A stretch of 64,000 bases of DNA from Thermoguttaceae bacterium (lineage in GTDB: Bacteria; Planctomycetota; Planctomycetia; Pirellulales; Thermoguttaceae): positions 124,001 to 188,000 of the forward strand of contig JAGBDN010000101.1 of assembly GCA_017937485.1 (NCBI GenBank). Reading direction: 5' to 3'. Under the pieces are notes generated by a model. That model saw only the letters and a program-made list of their open reading frames with translations. It searched no databases and was not told the origin of the DNA. Below are positions 44,121 through 53,693 of this stretch, piece after piece (position 1 is the stretch's first letter; each line of letters starts with the position of its first letter). The translations under genes and the position numbers were made by a program.

Positions 44121-44219
44121 TTAACAACTCCTGTTTTACTAACGCGACGCCGCCGTCGCTTGCCGCCGACGCCCAAAATTCGCCTCCGCTCAACGCAAAA
44201 ACGCGGAAAAGCCCTTATA

Positions 44220-44247
44220 ATTGTACCCGGCGCGGCGCGCAAGTCAA
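44220..44247 (-). promoter_or_regulatory. promoter for pepF
   Basis: On the minus strand: TTGACT (44247-44242), 16-base spacer, TACAAT (44225-44220). Confidence 0.6.
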
Positions 44248-44336
44248 GCGTTTTTTGCCAAATCGCGCAAATTTCCCGACGCAACGCGATTTTTCGCGAC
44301 TTTTCGCCGCCGCCCCAAAATTGCCGAGAAAACCGC

Positions 44337-44365
44337 TTGCAATCGCCGCGCCGTTCGTTTATACT
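44337..44365 (+). promoter_or_regulatory. sigma-70-type promoter for the endonuclease/phosphatase-family gene
   Basis: TTGCAA (44337-44342), 17-base spacer, TATACT (44360-44365). Confidence 0.7.
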
Positions 44366-44471
44366 AAAGGTAAGCGCCGCGTTTGAACGGTCGCTCGCGT
44401 CCGTCGTCGAAAGCGTCGACCGTTCGGAAACCGTTTCGGCGCGCCTCCCGTTCCCCGAGAAAGGTTCGAAA

Positions 44472-45287
44472 ATGCAACACTTCCCCCGTTTTAACTTCTT
44501 TTGCGGAATCGCGTTAGCGTCGGTCGCTTTCCTCGTTTCCGCCGCGCCGACTTTCGCCGACGACGTCAAGTCGCCGGAAAACGCCGCGAAGTCGACCGTC
44601 TTGCGCGTCCTTTCGTACAACATTCAAATCGGACGCGCGCCCGGCGGCTCTTATTCCGACCCCGCGCAAGCGTTCCTCGACCGAACCGCCAAGGTTATCG
44701 CCGACGTAAACCCCGACGTCGCAGGGCTTCAAGAAGTCGACAATAAAACGAACCGCAGCGGCGCCGACGTCGACCAACTCGCGACGCTGGCCGAAAAAAC
44801 CGGTCTTAACGGTAAGTTCGAGTCGAAAATCGAGCTGCCCGGCGGCCTTTACGGCGTCGGCGTCCTGTCGCGCGAAAAACCGATCAAAACCGCGAAAGTT
44901 TACGTCAAAGGCAGCGCCCACCGCCGCGTTCTGCAAATTTGCGAGTTTGAAAAATACGTTTTCTTCAACACGCACTTTCCGCTGACGCAAGAGACGCGTT
45001 TGCAAGCGGTTAAGATCGTCGAAGAAGAAGCGAAAAAGTACGACAAGCCGATTATTCTCGTCGGCGATATCAACGCGACGCCCGATTCGGCGGAAGTCGT
45101 CGAGCTGAAAAAGACTTGGCGTTCGATCGGCGCCGACGCCCCGACGTTCCGCGCCGACAAACCGACTGTTCAAATCGACTACATTTTCATTCGCAACGCG
45201 CCAAACGCCCGCGTTGTCGAAACTTGCGTCGTCGACGAACCGCTCGCGTCGGATCACCGCCCCGTTTTTTGCGTCGTCGAATTTTGA
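44472..45287 (+). CDS. exported endonuclease/exonuclease/phosphatase family protein
   Basis: A 271-residue secreted enzyme. The signal peptide (FFCGIALASVAFLVSAAPTFA) ends near residue 28. The EEP-fold motifs appear in order: LSYNIQIGR, AGLQEVD with the metal-binding Glu, FNTHFPL, VGDINATPDS and the final SDHRPVFC. Such exported members hydrolyse phosphodiesters or phosphomonoesters; the substrate here is unknown. The ATG at 44472 is the start because the signal peptide begins there; the longer open frame upstream is non-coding. A Tat-exported metallophosphoesterase gene follows 78 bases later, so the two may work together on phosphate-containing substrates. Confidence 0.88.
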   Translation: MQHFPRFNFFCGIALASVAFLVSAAPTFADDVKSPENAAKSTVLRVLSYNIQIGRAPGGSYSDPAQAFLDRTAKVIADVNPDVAGLQEVDNKTNRSGADVDQLATLAEKTGLNGKFESKIELPGGLYGVGVLSREKPIKTAKVYVKGSAHRRVLQICEFEKYVFFNTHFPLTQETRLQAVKIVEEEAKKYDKPIILVGDINATPDSAEVVELKKTWRSIGADAPTFRADKPTVQIDYIFIRNAPNARVVETCVVDEPLASDHRPVFCVVEF

Positions 45288-45365
45288 CCGCGTTTCCGTT
45301 TTACCGAACACTTCAACTTGTCGCCCAACAAGCGACTTACCGCAATATCAATAAGGACAACGTTT

Positions 45366-46304
45366 ATGCAACTCAATCGCCGCGATTTTATCAAAGCGAG
45401 CGCGGGCCTTTGCTTCGCCTCGTCTCTCCCGACCGTCTCCCCGCTTCTCGCCGCCGACGAGTCGCTCCTGAAACCGCAAAAGATTCGTATCGAAGTCGGC
45501 GCGACGCAACCGTTTAAGGCGGTTCACGTCTCCGACTCGCACTTCTGCCTCGTCGACGACCGCGAAGTCGAACGCAAGAAAAAACTCGCCGCGTCGCGAC
45601 TTAAACATTTTGGCGACGGCGTGAAGCGTTTCGACGCCGCGATGGCGCTCGCGCAAAAGAACGACGCGCTCTTCCTGCACACCGGCGACCTGATCGACTT
45701 CACCAGCCATAAAAACTACGAAACCGTAAACGCCAAATTCGCAGGGACTTACTCCTTCGTCTCCGCCGGAAATCACGAGTACAGCCACTACCTCGGCGAA
45801 GCGAAAGAGGACGAAGCGTATAAAGCGCAGTCGTTCGAGCGCGCGCAAAAGGCCTTCCCGAACGACTTAAAACTCGCGTCCAAGGTCGTTAACGGCGTCA
45901 ACTTCGTCGCGTTCGACGACGTGTACTACTACGTTACGCCGGAAGTCTTCAAAGCGTTCCAAGCCGAGGTCGAGAAAGGACTTCCGATCGTCGCGCTCTG
46001 CCACGTTCCGCTTCATACGCCGGAGCTTTTCAAGCTCGCGATCGGCAAAAACTCGCAATGCGCCTACCTGACCGGCGTTCCGGAAGAGCTGATGAAGGAC
46101 TTCAACCCGGGCCGCCGCGAACAGCAAAAACCGGACGCGACGACGGTCGAGTTCCTCGATTGGCTCCGCGAGCAAAGTCTTTTGAAGGCAATCCTTTGCG
46201 GCCACCTGCACTACTATTGGCAAGGCGCGTTTTCCAAGACCGCGACGCAATACGTCGTCGGCGCGAACTACTCGGGCGCCGCTTACGAAATCGATTTCGT
46301 CTAA
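45366..46304 (+). CDS. Tat-exported metallophosphoesterase
   Basis: A 312-residue exported calcineurin-like phosphoesterase. The twin-arginine signal is LNRRDFIKASAG at the very N-terminus. Metal-binding motifs are HVSDSHF, LHTGDLID, SAGNHEY, LCHVPLH and CGHLHYY, the full set for a di-metal centre. The ATG at 45366 places the Tat motif at residues 3-8; AAGGA precedes it. Substrate unknown. It follows the endonuclease/phosphatase-family gene and is ended by strong hairpins. Confidence 0.88.
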   Translation: MQLNRRDFIKASAGLCFASSLPTVSPLLAADESLLKPQKIRIEVGATQPFKAVHVSDSHFCLVDDREVERKKKLAASRLKHFGDGVKRFDAAMALAQKNDALFLHTGDLIDFTSHKNYETVNAKFAGTYSFVSAGNHEYSHYLGEAKEDEAYKAQSFERAQKAFPNDLKLASKVVNGVNFVAFDDVYYYVTPEVFKAFQAEVEKGLPIVALCHVPLHTPELFKLAIGKNSQCAYLTGVPEELMKDFNPGRREQQKPDATTVEFLDWLREQSLLKAILCGHLHYYWQGAFSKTATQYVVGANYSGAAYEIDFV

Positions 46305-46344
46305 TCGGAGCAAACGCTTAACTCGCGTTATTTCGTTCCTTAAA

Positions 46345-46421
46345 GCGGCGTCGGCTTCAAACGACGCCGCGTAAAGGCGCAAAAAAACTCGACGCCCTTT
46401 AAGAAAAGGCGTCGAGTTTTT
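46345..46421. terminator. two hairpins between convergent genes
   Basis: GCGGCGTCG (46345-46353) with CGACGCCGC (46362-46370), then AAAAACTCGACGCC (46383-46396) with GGCGTCGAGTTTTT (46408-46421) followed by CTTTTTTC. The second works in both directions. Confidence 0.85.
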
Positions 46422-46510
46422 CTTTTTTCACCCGTCAAACAACGCGACGTCGACGTTTCACTCAACGTTTGCAAGTCGCGTCGTTCGTCGCGTTAACGCA
46501 ACCGCGTCGG

Positions 46511-48568
46511 TCATTTTTCTTCGACGGTCGGGAACGCCGAAATACGGAGACGCGCCGCGCCCATCGGAATCAGTTCCAGCTCTTCGACCGGTTCGGCGGT
46601 CGGCGCCGGGCTGAACGGAAGCGTTTCGCAGAAACCGGTCGGTTCGTAACCCCAACTCGGGATTTTGCGCCCCTTCAACTTAATCGAGTACGGAACCGCG
46701 TCGGTCGTCCACGGGAAGTTGTTTTCCGGCCACGGTTTACGAACGAGTTCCAACTTCGAAAGGTCCAGCGTCGCCGGGTCGATCAGCCCGTAATTCCACG
46801 CCGATTTCGGCAGAATTTCGAACGACGGCCAAGCGTCGACGTCGGCGCCGTCTTGCCAACCGGAGTCGCCGATCGCGGTTTGGCGACCGTCGCGCTCTTG
46901 ACGGTATTCTTCGTCGATTTTGAGCGAGAAGGTCAGCGGCCCGTAATCGACGCTGACGGAATCCTTGTTTTGTCGCCACTTACGATACGAGAACTTCGCC
47001 GGGAAGGTCGCCGCGACCGTGTCGCCGTCTTTCCATTCGCGTTCGACGCGAATCCACTTTTGCGGCGCCGCGTCGACGGCGAGCTTTTCGCCGTTGAGCG
47101 TCGCCGACGCGCCGACCGTCCATTTCGGGACGCGAACGTAAAGCGGAAACTTAACGCTTTCGACGCCTTGCGGAAGCGAAACGGTCAGTTTCACCGTGTC
47201 GTCGAACGGATAGTTCGTCGTTTCTTTAATCGTAACGGTCGTTCCGTCGCCGACTTTCGCGGAAACTTGCGACGCGCTGTAAAGAGTCGCCGCCAAGCCG
47301 CGGTCGGGCGTCGCCGTCCAAAGATGTTCGACGTAATACGGCCAACCGTGCGCGTGATTGTGTTGGCAGCAACGGCTGCTGAACGGGTTCATCGACATAA
47401 ACGGCCCGGCGTTGCAGATGGCCGGGTTGTGATTCTTCGCGTCCGAAATCGGTTGGTTCGGGCAAGTGATGTAACGCAAGGCTTTAAAGTCGGGCATAAG
47501 AGCCGCCGGAGCGCAGTTGAACGCGACTTCCTCGGCGTGATCGGCCCAGAACGTGTCGCCGGTCGCGCGGAAGAGGAGCATATTGCTCGTCAGCTGTTCG
47601 AAAATGGCGCAGGTTTCGATTCCTTGGCGCGGGTCGATATAGCCTTGACGCGACACTTCGTCGCCGCCCCACATGCCGCCCGGGACTTGACCGTAAATCG
47701 CGCGAATCAGCCAGAAGTTGTTGTACGTCGCGGCTTTGTCCGCTTCGTCTTTCGAGAGTTGCCAAAACGTCGCCGGTTCGCGGAAACATTGGGCGATGTT
47801 GACGTTATGCCAGTTCGGCAGACCCGAAACTTGACGCCAGTTCGCGGTGTTCTCGTGAATTTTTTCCGCGACCGCGAGCAACTTCTTGTCGCCGGTTACA
47901 TTGTATAACCAAAGGCAGCTGTGCAACATGTCGCCGCCGCGGCTGTTTTCCCAATACGTTTCAAGGAGGCGTTCGTCCGGACGCATCGCGATCCAGTCGA
48001 AGTACTTGGACATAAAGGAGATAACGCGTTCGTCGCCGGTGTTTTCGTAATACGATTGCATCAGGAAGAGGACGAGCATATTCGGCCAAATGTCGATCGG
48101 CTTTTCGGCGTTCGGATCGCCCGGGCCGAAGTAACCGTCGGCGCGTTGGCTCTTTAGGATCGCTTCGATCCAGGTTTGCGCTTCGGCGATCATCTCTTTA
48201 TCGCCGGCGAGATACGCCATATCGACGTAACCGCGGAGCCAGTACGGAAGCTCTTCCCAACCGTATTGCCCGCCGTTCATAAGCCAAGCGTTGTCGCCCT
48301 TTTCGAGCCATTTGCTGATCGTGCCGAGCTTCCCGGCGAGCCCTTCGTTTTGACGTTTGAGCGCTTCGCCGAGCCAACCTTCGGCCTTGACGGCGCCGAG
48401 CGGCAACTTCAAGAACGGCGACGGTTCGAGCGGAGCCCGGTTCGCCAAGTAATGCGGCGCGGCGTCGCCGTTTTCCGGACGCTCGACGACGCGAACGTCG
48501 TCCGCCGCGAACGCGCCGACCGCCGAAAAAACCAGCGCGACGCTTGCGATCGTTTGAATCAATTTCAT
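46511..48568 (-). CDS. exported GH127-like (DUF1680) beta-L-arabinofuranosidase-family protein
   Basis: A 685-residue secreted glycosidase-like protein. The signal peptide ends near AVGAFA. The (alpha/alpha)6-barrel region shows PFLKLPLGAVKAEGW, NGGQYGWEELPYWLRGYVD and DGYFGPGDP. GIETCAIFEQLT and SSRCCQHNHAHGWP carry the Glu and Cys residues that in GH127 enzymes form the zinc-cysteine active site. Two beta-sandwich segments follow. Known members remove beta-L-arabinofuranose from plant glycoproteins and glycans; others of this broad family act on different sugars, so the substrate is not fixed. AAGGA is seven bases before the ATG. It lies downstream of a membrane protein gene on the same strand. 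Confidence 0.85.
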   Translation of the reverse strand: MKLIQTIASVALVFSAVGAFAADDVRVVERPENGDAAPHYLANRAPLEPSPFLKLPLGAVKAEGWLGEALKRQNEGLAGKLGTISKWLEKGDNAWLMNGGQYGWEELPYWLRGYVDMAYLAGDKEMIAEAQTWIEAILKSQRADGYFGPGDPNAEKPIDIWPNMLVLFLMQSYYENTGDERVISFMSKYFDWIAMRPDERLLETYWENSRGGDMLHSCLWLYNVTGDKKLLAVAEKIHENTANWRQVSGLPNWHNVNIAQCFREPATFWQLSKDEADKAATYNNFWLIRAIYGQVPGGMWGGDEVSRQGYIDPRQGIETCAIFEQLTSNMLLFRATGDTFWADHAEEVAFNCAPAALMPDFKALRYITCPNQPISDAKNHNPAICNAGPFMSMNPFSSRCCQHNHAHGWPYYVEHLWTATPDRGLAATLYSASQVSAKVGDGTTVTIKETTNYPFDDTVKLTVSLPQGVESVKFPLYVRVPKWTVGASATLNGEKLAVDAAPQKWIRVEREWKDGDTVAATFPAKFSYRKWRQNKDSVSVDYGPLTFSLKIDEEYRQERDGRQTAIGDSGWQDGADVDAWPSFEILPKSAWNYGLIDPATLDLSKLELVRKPWPENNFPWTTDAVPYSIKLKGRKIPSWGYEPTGFCETLPFSPAPTAEPVEELELIPMGAARLRISAFPTVEEK

Positions 48569-48723
48569 CGTTAATTCCTTTTAATTTAAGACTTCGACGG
48601 CGTCGTTCCCGACGCGTCGCTAAAAGATCAATATGGAATAGTCGGCGACGTTTCAACGCGACGTCGCTTAACGGTCGCGTTAACGCGCTCCGAAAAACGC
48701 GCGACGTCGGTTAACGTCCGCGT

Positions 48724-49752
48724 TCAAAACGTTTCCCGTTCCGTTTCCTCAAACGGCGGAAAGGACGCGAAATACTCGATTCGGATTGTTTCGTCGTTCG
48801 CAACCTCTTGCGTTTCCGTCGGTTGCAAGTTTCGACGTTTCGCTTCGAGCCGGACGCCGAACGGTTGAACGCTCGACGGCTCGACGGCGATTTCCGACCC
48901 GGCGATTTGCTCGAAATCGAACGACGGAACGCCTTCGAACGGCGGGCAAAAGGCGATAAAAACCGGCGCGACCTCGGCGTCCGCCTCAAATTCGACCGCG
49001 ACCGAACCGAAAATTTGCGTTCCGCCGTCCTCCGTTCGAACGCGACGCTGCGTCGCGAGCGTTTCGCCGTCGGGCTCTTCCGCAAGTTCCGCGTTTTCTT
49101 CGCCCGACGCGCCAAGCGGCGTTTCGTTCGCCGTTTCGCCGTCGTCTTTTCCAACGCCGCAAACCGTTGTTTTTTCGGACGTTGCAACGCCTTCGTTCGA
49201 CGTTTCTTTCCCCGTCGACGTCGCGTTGTCTTCCAAGGCGAGGCGCCAATCTCTCGCGACGGTCGCGCCCCAACGTCGAGCGAACGTCGCCGCCCCGACG
49301 TCGACGCAAACAACGTAAACCGCCGACGCGCAAGCGGTTGCAAACGTCGAATCGACGCCGCTCGCCTTCGCCGTCGACGCGACGACGACCGCCGACGTCG
49401 CCCAAAGCGGAAGCGACGCCGAACGAAGTCGCGCCCGCAACTCCGATTTCGGGAGCCGGCAAGGACTTTCGCGCCAAACGCAAACGGTTTCGCGCAAGAC
49501 GTAAACGGTTATCGTCGCGAACGTTAAGCCGACAAGCGTCGACGCGGTTAACGTCGCCCAATCGCCGCGTTCTTCCGGCGGAAAAAGCGCGAAACGGACG
49601 ACCGCCGACGCGAAAACGCCCCAAAGCGCGACCGACGCCAACGCGTCGAGCGCCGTCAAAACTCTTTCGCTCCAACGCTTTGCGTCGTTCTTCTCGCCTT
49701 CGCGGAATCCGTTTGCGACGCCGCGCCGCGTTTCGTTTCGGGTTGCGTTCAT
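48724..49752 (-). CDS. hypothetical membrane protein
   Basis: A 342-residue protein that I do not recognise. A basic N-terminus of about 30 residues is followed by two membrane helices (ALDALASVALWGVFASAVV; TASTLVGLTFATITVYVL), and then by two more (ASLPLWATSAVVVAST; CASAVYVVCVDVGAATF). Residues about 170-240 are acidic and Thr/Glu/Gly-rich (KDDGETANETPLGASGEE), then a hydrophilic beta-rich domain closes the protein (SVAVEFEADAEVAPVFIAF). It is expressed from a consensus sigma-70 promoter at 49901-49929, so it is probably well transcribed. The GH127 gene lies 155 bases downstream. Confidence 0.65.
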   Translation of the reverse strand: MNATRNETRRGVANGFREGEKNDAKRWSERVLTALDALASVALWGVFASAVVRFALFPPEERGDWATLTASTLVGLTFATITVYVLRETVCVWRESPCRLPKSELRARLRSASLPLWATSAVVVASTAKASGVDSTFATACASAVYVVCVDVGAATFARRWGATVARDWRLALEDNATSTGKETSNEGVATSEKTTVCGVGKDDGETANETPLGASGEENAELAEEPDGETLATQRRVRTEDGGTQIFGSVAVEFEADAEVAPVFIAFCPPFEGVPSFDFEQIAGSEIAVEPSSVQPFGVRLEAKRRNLQPTETQEVANDETIRIEYFASFPPFEETERETF

Positions 49753-49900
49753 CGATCTTTCGCCTTCTTTTCCTTGCCGCGCGACGCTTCAATCTTTCGA
49801 ATCGCTTGTCGGAATCGCGAACAGAAGACGTCCCGGCTTAGCCAGAGCCCCTATTTTAACAATTCGAGCGCAAAAAACGCTTCTTTTCACTATAAACGTT

Positions 49901-49929
49901 ATTATACGCAAGGACGCGCCGCTTGTCAA
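49901..49929 (-). promoter_or_regulatory. perfect consensus sigma-70 promoter
   Basis: On the minus strand: TTGACA (49929-49924), 17-base spacer, TATAAT (49906-49901). It drives the hypothetical membrane protein gene, with a leader of about 140 bases. Confidence 0.85.
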
Positions 49930-50011
49930 GGAGGGCAAAATAGAAAAACTCGGCGCTTTTCCAAACAACGAAACGCGCCCGCCCCGCCCTTGCGACTCGG
50001 CTCGTCGACGT

Positions 50012-50055
50012 AAAAAACGACGGTCGACGCTTGTTTGCGTCGACCGCCGCTCGTT
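50012..50055 (-). terminator. intrinsic terminator of rseP
   Basis: CGGTCGACGC (50021-50030) pairs with GCGTCGACCG (50037-50046), followed on the minus strand by a T run (complement of the A run at 50012-50017). Confidence 0.8.
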
Positions 50056-50124
50056 TTTCGACGCGTCGTCGTCTTTCTAAACGCGACGCTAAAATCGGTT
50101 AAATCGCAATTTACGCGCTCGTCG

Positions 50125-52488
50125 TTAGAAGCAGTATCGCACGACGTCGAGGTAAATCACCCAGAACATCAACGCTAAAATCAGCGCCAAGCCCATATAA
50201 CTCAAAATCACTTGGACGTTTTCGTTCGGTTTGCGCCGCGTTATCGCCTCGTACAGAAGGAAGACGATATGCCCGCCGTCCAGCACCGGAATCGGCAGAA
50301 AGTTAACAACCGCAAGGTTTGCGCTGATCATGCAGAGGAACAAAAGGAAGACGCCGTTTTGCTCGCCCGCCGCCGCGTAAGCGGTTCCGACGATCATTCC
50401 CGGGCCGCCGAGCGCCTTCGCGGAGACGGTCGAACCCAAGTTTTTGAGCGTCGTAAAGATCATCGTCGCGCATTCCCAAGTCTTGGCGACGCCGAAACTT
50501 AACGCTTCGCCCAGCGAGTCGGCGCGATGGAAAATCGCGTCGCCGCCGAAATAAAGGCCGCGTTCGACGACGAAAACGTCTTCGGCGCGACGGAGCGTCG
50601 TTTCGATTTTCGCCTCGACGCCGTCCTTCGCTGCAACCGTTACGACGACGGGCGTTCCGTTCGGCAGAAGCGGCGCGACGGACGAAAACCAAGTCAACGC
50701 GATTTCGGCGCGCTCCGCGTCGGTTTCGCCGACGATTTCGGTCGTTTTCGTTTGCGCGCCCGCCCCGGCTTCGGCGCCGGTCAACGCTTTGAAAAGTTCT
50801 CGCGCTTCCTTCGACGCGTCGGCGCCCGGGTCGGGAACGGTCGCTTCGATTTTAACGATTTCGCCGCCGATCGGGTTGGAGTCGGTTTTAACGGTTCCGT
50901 CGATCCCGGAAACGACCGGCAAAACCTCGAACGCGACGCCGAGTCGACCGCACGCCATCGTTCCGCGGCTCGACGCGAACCCGTCGTAAGGCGCGGCGTT
51001 CGGCAACGTCGCCGTCAAATCGACGCGTTCGCCGTCCCGTAAAACCGTCAACGCGACCGTTTGCGTTCCGGTCGGCGCGGTCGCTTGCGCTCCGGAAGCG
51101 GCGGCCGACTTTTCCGATTCGGCGGAATTTTCCGAATTTTCCGTTTTCGCCGCCGCCCATTTTGCCGCCAACTCGGGACGCGTTTCCTTCGAACCGCTCG
51201 CGAAAAGGCGATACGGCAGGAGGCGCGGGTCGAGAATCGGTTCGGCGTCGATTTCGAGCAGGACGTCGCCGCGTCGCGTTACGGCGCCGGTTTCGTCGAC
51301 TTCGCGCTTGCGGAGCCCCGCTTTTTCGGCGGCGGAACCGGGGCGAATCTCGACGATTTCGCCCATCGTCAAGCGAACGCCCGTTTCCGGCGCGGCGGTC
51401 GGCGGAATCGTTACGGAAATTTTTTCCTTCGTTTCGTCGACGGAACGCTCGCCCGCTTTCCCGACGACGGTCGGCGCGAAGACGTATTCGATCGGACGGT
51501 CGATAAAGAGCCGCGCCAAGCGGTATTGGTCGGCCGGCGTTTCGACCGGGACGCCGTTCATCGAAACGAGACGCTCGCCGCCGGTCAACGCGCCGAGCCG
51601 CTCTTCGATTTGCGCCGCTTCTTGCGCGTCGAGCGACGAAGCGTAAGGGACGCCGCCGGAAATCGCCGCTAAGTCGAGCGAAATCGACGGGCCGACGCCG
51701 ATCGTCGGGTTCATATCGCCTTTACTGAAACGCGGTTGAATCGCCAACGTCGTCGGCGCGTCGGCGCCCGGGCGCAAAACGTCGAAATTCGTTTCCTTCC
51801 CGTCCATCGTCGCGACGATAATCGACGAGAAGACCGGATTTTTGTTCTCGTTAATCCCGACGATTTCGTCCCCGGCTTGCATTCCGCTCTTCCAAGCGGG
51901 CGACCCCGGCGCGACGTAACCGATTCGCGCCGACGATTCCGGCGTTCCGATCAAAATCGCCGCGGTCGCGCAAACGATCGCAAAAACAACGTTCATAAAA
52001 ACGCCCGCCGAAATGATCGCCATCCGTTGGAAAACGTTCTTCGCCAAATAGCTGTCCGGCGCGAACGCTTGCTTTTCGAGCGCCGCGATTTCTTCGTCCT
52101 TCGCCGCTTTTTCCTCGGCGGAAAGCTCGCCGTCTTTCTCGGAACGCTCGAGCTTGGCGCGCTCGATCTCCGCTTGAATCCCGCCCGGATTGTCCTCTTG
52201 ACCGAGCATCTTCACGTACCCGCCGAGCGGAAGCCAGCCGAGCCCGTACTCGGTGTCGCCCCATTTGAAGCTGAAAAACTTGAAGCCGTAAGCGTCGAAC
52301 CAAATGTAAAATTTATCGCAGCGGACGCCGCACATCCGCGCGACGATAAAGTGCCCCCACTCGTGTACGATAATCAACATATTGACGCCCAACAGGACGA
52401 TCAGGACGCGCCAAGCGACCGCCAACGCGTTCGCCAACGCCGAAGCGTCTTCCGCGACGCCGAGTAACGCCGCTATCGAGAAATCCAT
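50125..52488 (-). CDS. rseP: RseP-like site-2 metalloprotease (M50)
   Basis: A 787-residue intramembrane zinc protease, longer than typical RseP (about 450). The zinc motif IVHEWGHFIVARM (H42, E43, H46) lies in the first membrane helix, and NFLPIPVLDGGH, the second metal-site motif, is near the C-terminus with two more helices. At least two PDZ-like regions lie between (APGSPAWKSGMQAGDEIVG; RPGSAAEKAGLRKREVD), the second followed by a long insert with an Ala/Glu-rich piece. An acidic stretch also follows the first helix (ERSEKDGELSAEEKAAKDEE). I chose the ATG at 52488, which has AAAGGAG upstream; an in-frame start 24 bases earlier lacks one. It overlaps the end of dxr, the usual dxr-rseP pairing, so they are co-transcribed. 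Confidence 0.9.
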   Translation of the reverse strand: MDFSIAALLGVAEDASALANALAVAWRVLIVLLGVNMLIIVHEWGHFIVARMCGVRCDKFYIWFDAYGFKFFSFKWGDTEYGLGWLPLGGYVKMLGQEDNPGGIQAEIERAKLERSEKDGELSAEEKAAKDEEIAALEKQAFAPDSYLAKNVFQRMAIISAGVFMNVVFAIVCATAAILIGTPESSARIGYVAPGSPAWKSGMQAGDEIVGINENKNPVFSSIIVATMDGKETNFDVLRPGADAPTTLAIQPRFSKGDMNPTIGVGPSISLDLAAISGGVPYASSLDAQEAAQIEERLGALTGGERLVSMNGVPVETPADQYRLARLFIDRPIEYVFAPTVVGKAGERSVDETKEKISVTIPPTAAPETGVRLTMGEIVEIRPGSAAEKAGLRKREVDETGAVTRRGDVLLEIDAEPILDPRLLPYRLFASGSKETRPELAAKWAAAKTENSENSAESEKSAAASGAQATAPTGTQTVALTVLRDGERVDLTATLPNAAPYDGFASSRGTMACGRLGVAFEVLPVVSGIDGTVKTDSNPIGGEIVKIEATVPDPGADASKEARELFKALTGAEAGAGAQTKTTEIVGETDAERAEIALTWFSSVAPLLPNGTPVVVTVAAKDGVEAKIETTLRRAEDVFVVERGLYFGGDAIFHRADSLGEALSFGVAKTWECATMIFTTLKNLGSTVSAKALGGPGMIVGTAYAAAGEQNGVFLLFLCMISANLAVVNFLPIPVLDGGHIVFLLYEAITRRKPNENVQVILSYMGLALILALMFWVIYLDVVRYCF

Positions 52489-53693
52489 ATTTCGGTCTCC
52501 TTTCGCGCCCAAGCGTCGAGTTCGACGATTCGCTCGAGCGTCGGTTTTTCTTCAAACGTATGTTGTTCAAGGATTTGACGGCAAACGACGGGAATTTTGT
52601 CGAACGTCGTTCGTCCGTTGAGAAAAGCGTCGACGGCGATTTCGTTCGCCGCGTTCAAGACGACGCCGGCGGTTCCCCCCTTCTTCGCGACCTCGAACCC
52701 GAGCGAGAGCGCCGGGAAGCGTTCGAGGTCGGGCGGGAAAAACTCGAGCGTCGCGCTTTGCGTCCAGTCGAATTTGCGGGTCGGGCCGGGCCGCCGCTCC
52801 GTTTCGTAAAGGGCGAGCTGGATTGGGAGCCGCATGTCGGGCGGGCTCAGTTGCGCGAGAACGGCGCCGTCGACGAACTCGACCATCGAGTGAACGATCG
52901 ACTGCGGGTGAACGACGACCGAGATTTTATCGGCGTCTAGCCCGAAAAGCCAACGCGCTTCGATGATTTCGAGCGCTTTATTCATCGTCGACGCGGAGTC
53001 GACGGTGATTTTCGCCCCCATTTGCCAAGTCGGGTGCTTGAGCGCGTCGGCGACGGTCGCCGTTTTGAGGCGTTCGGCGCTCCAATCGCGAAACGGGCCG
53101 CCGCTAGCCGTCAAAATCAGCCGCTCGACGTCGGAACCGTCGACGAACGTCGAGTTCGAGTCGAGCCGCCGCGACAGCAAACATTGAAAAATCGCGCTGT
53201 GTTCGCTGTCGACCGGGTAAATTTTCCCGCCGTTCGTTCGGAGCAGGTCGGTCATCAGCGAACCGCCGGCGACAAGCGCCTCTTTATTCGCTAAAGCAAG
53301 CGTTTGCCCCGCTTCGAGCGCGCTCCAAGCGACGCGCAGCCCGGCGACGCCGACGATCGCCAACAAAACGACGTCGATTTCCGGGCGCCGAACGACTTCG
53401 GCCAACGCGTCCGGGCCCCAAAGAACTTCGATTCCCGAAGGCAACTCGGCCAACGGCGCCCGGTCGGCGTTCGGGTTCGCGACGACGACCGCGTCGGGCC
53501 GGAATTGTTTCGCCAATTCGACCAACTTAACGACGTCGTTGTTGACGGAAAGAACGCTCGCTCGGAGCCGTCCGCCGGACGCCGCGATCACGTCGAGCGC
53601 GCTCGTTCCGATGCTCCCGCTCGCGCCGATCACCGCGACGTTGCGCGGCGTCGAACCGCTTTCGGAGGGAGCGTTCGCGTTAAATTCGCTCAT
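52473..53693 (-). CDS. dxr: 1-deoxy-D-xylulose 5-phosphate reductoisomerase
   Basis: A 406-residue cytoplasmic enzyme of the MEP pathway. The NADPH motif is VIGASGSIGTSALDVI. ALANKEALVAGG, PVDSEHSAIFQCL and LTASGGPFRDWS are the canonical substrate and metal-binding segments, and KITVDSASTMNKALEIIEA is the conserved late motif. The last codons overlap the start of rseP by 16 bases. There is no clear ribosome binding site before the ATG; instead the AT-rich TTATATTAATAT block stands within 20 bases of the start, which is odd for a core gene. ispG is at 33.6 kb. Confidence 0.96.
   Translation of the reverse strand: MSEFNANAPSESGSTPRNVAVIGASGSIGTSALDVIAASGGRLRASVLSVNNDVVKLVELAKQFRPDAVVVANPNADRAPLAELPSGIEVLWGPDALAEVVRRPEIDVVLLAIVGVAGLRVAWSALEAGQTLALANKEALVAGGSLMTDLLRTNGGKIYPVDSEHSAIFQCLLSRRLDSNSTFVDGSDVERLILTASGGPFRDWSAERLKTATVADALKHPTWQMGAKITVDSASTMNKALEIIEARWLFGLDADKISVVVHPQSIVHSMVEFVDGAVLAQLSPPDMRLPIQLALYETERRPGPTRKFDWTQSATLEFFPPDLERFPALSLGFEVAKKGGTAGVVLNAANEIAVDAFLNGRTTFDKIPVVCRQILEQHTFEEKPTLERIVELDAWARKETEIWISR

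Larger units (their letters stand above)
44121..44471. other. divergent promoter region
   Basis: No gene. It holds promoters for pepF (minus) and the endonuclease/phosphatase-family gene (plus). After the plus-strand promoter, GAACGGTCG (44385-44393) pairs with CGACCGTTC (44417-44425) as a leader hairpin, followed by a CT-rich stretch and AAAGG. Confidence 0.65.
49753..50124. other. intergenic region with consensus promoter and terminator
   Basis: No gene is visible. It contains the promoter for the membrane protein gene (49901-49929, minus) and the terminator of rseP (50012-50055, minus). Confidence 0.6.

Noticed and set aside
52489..52512. Longer start for rseP
   Set aside because: The ATG at 52488 has AAAGGAG at good spacing and gives the usual short N-terminus before the zinc helix.
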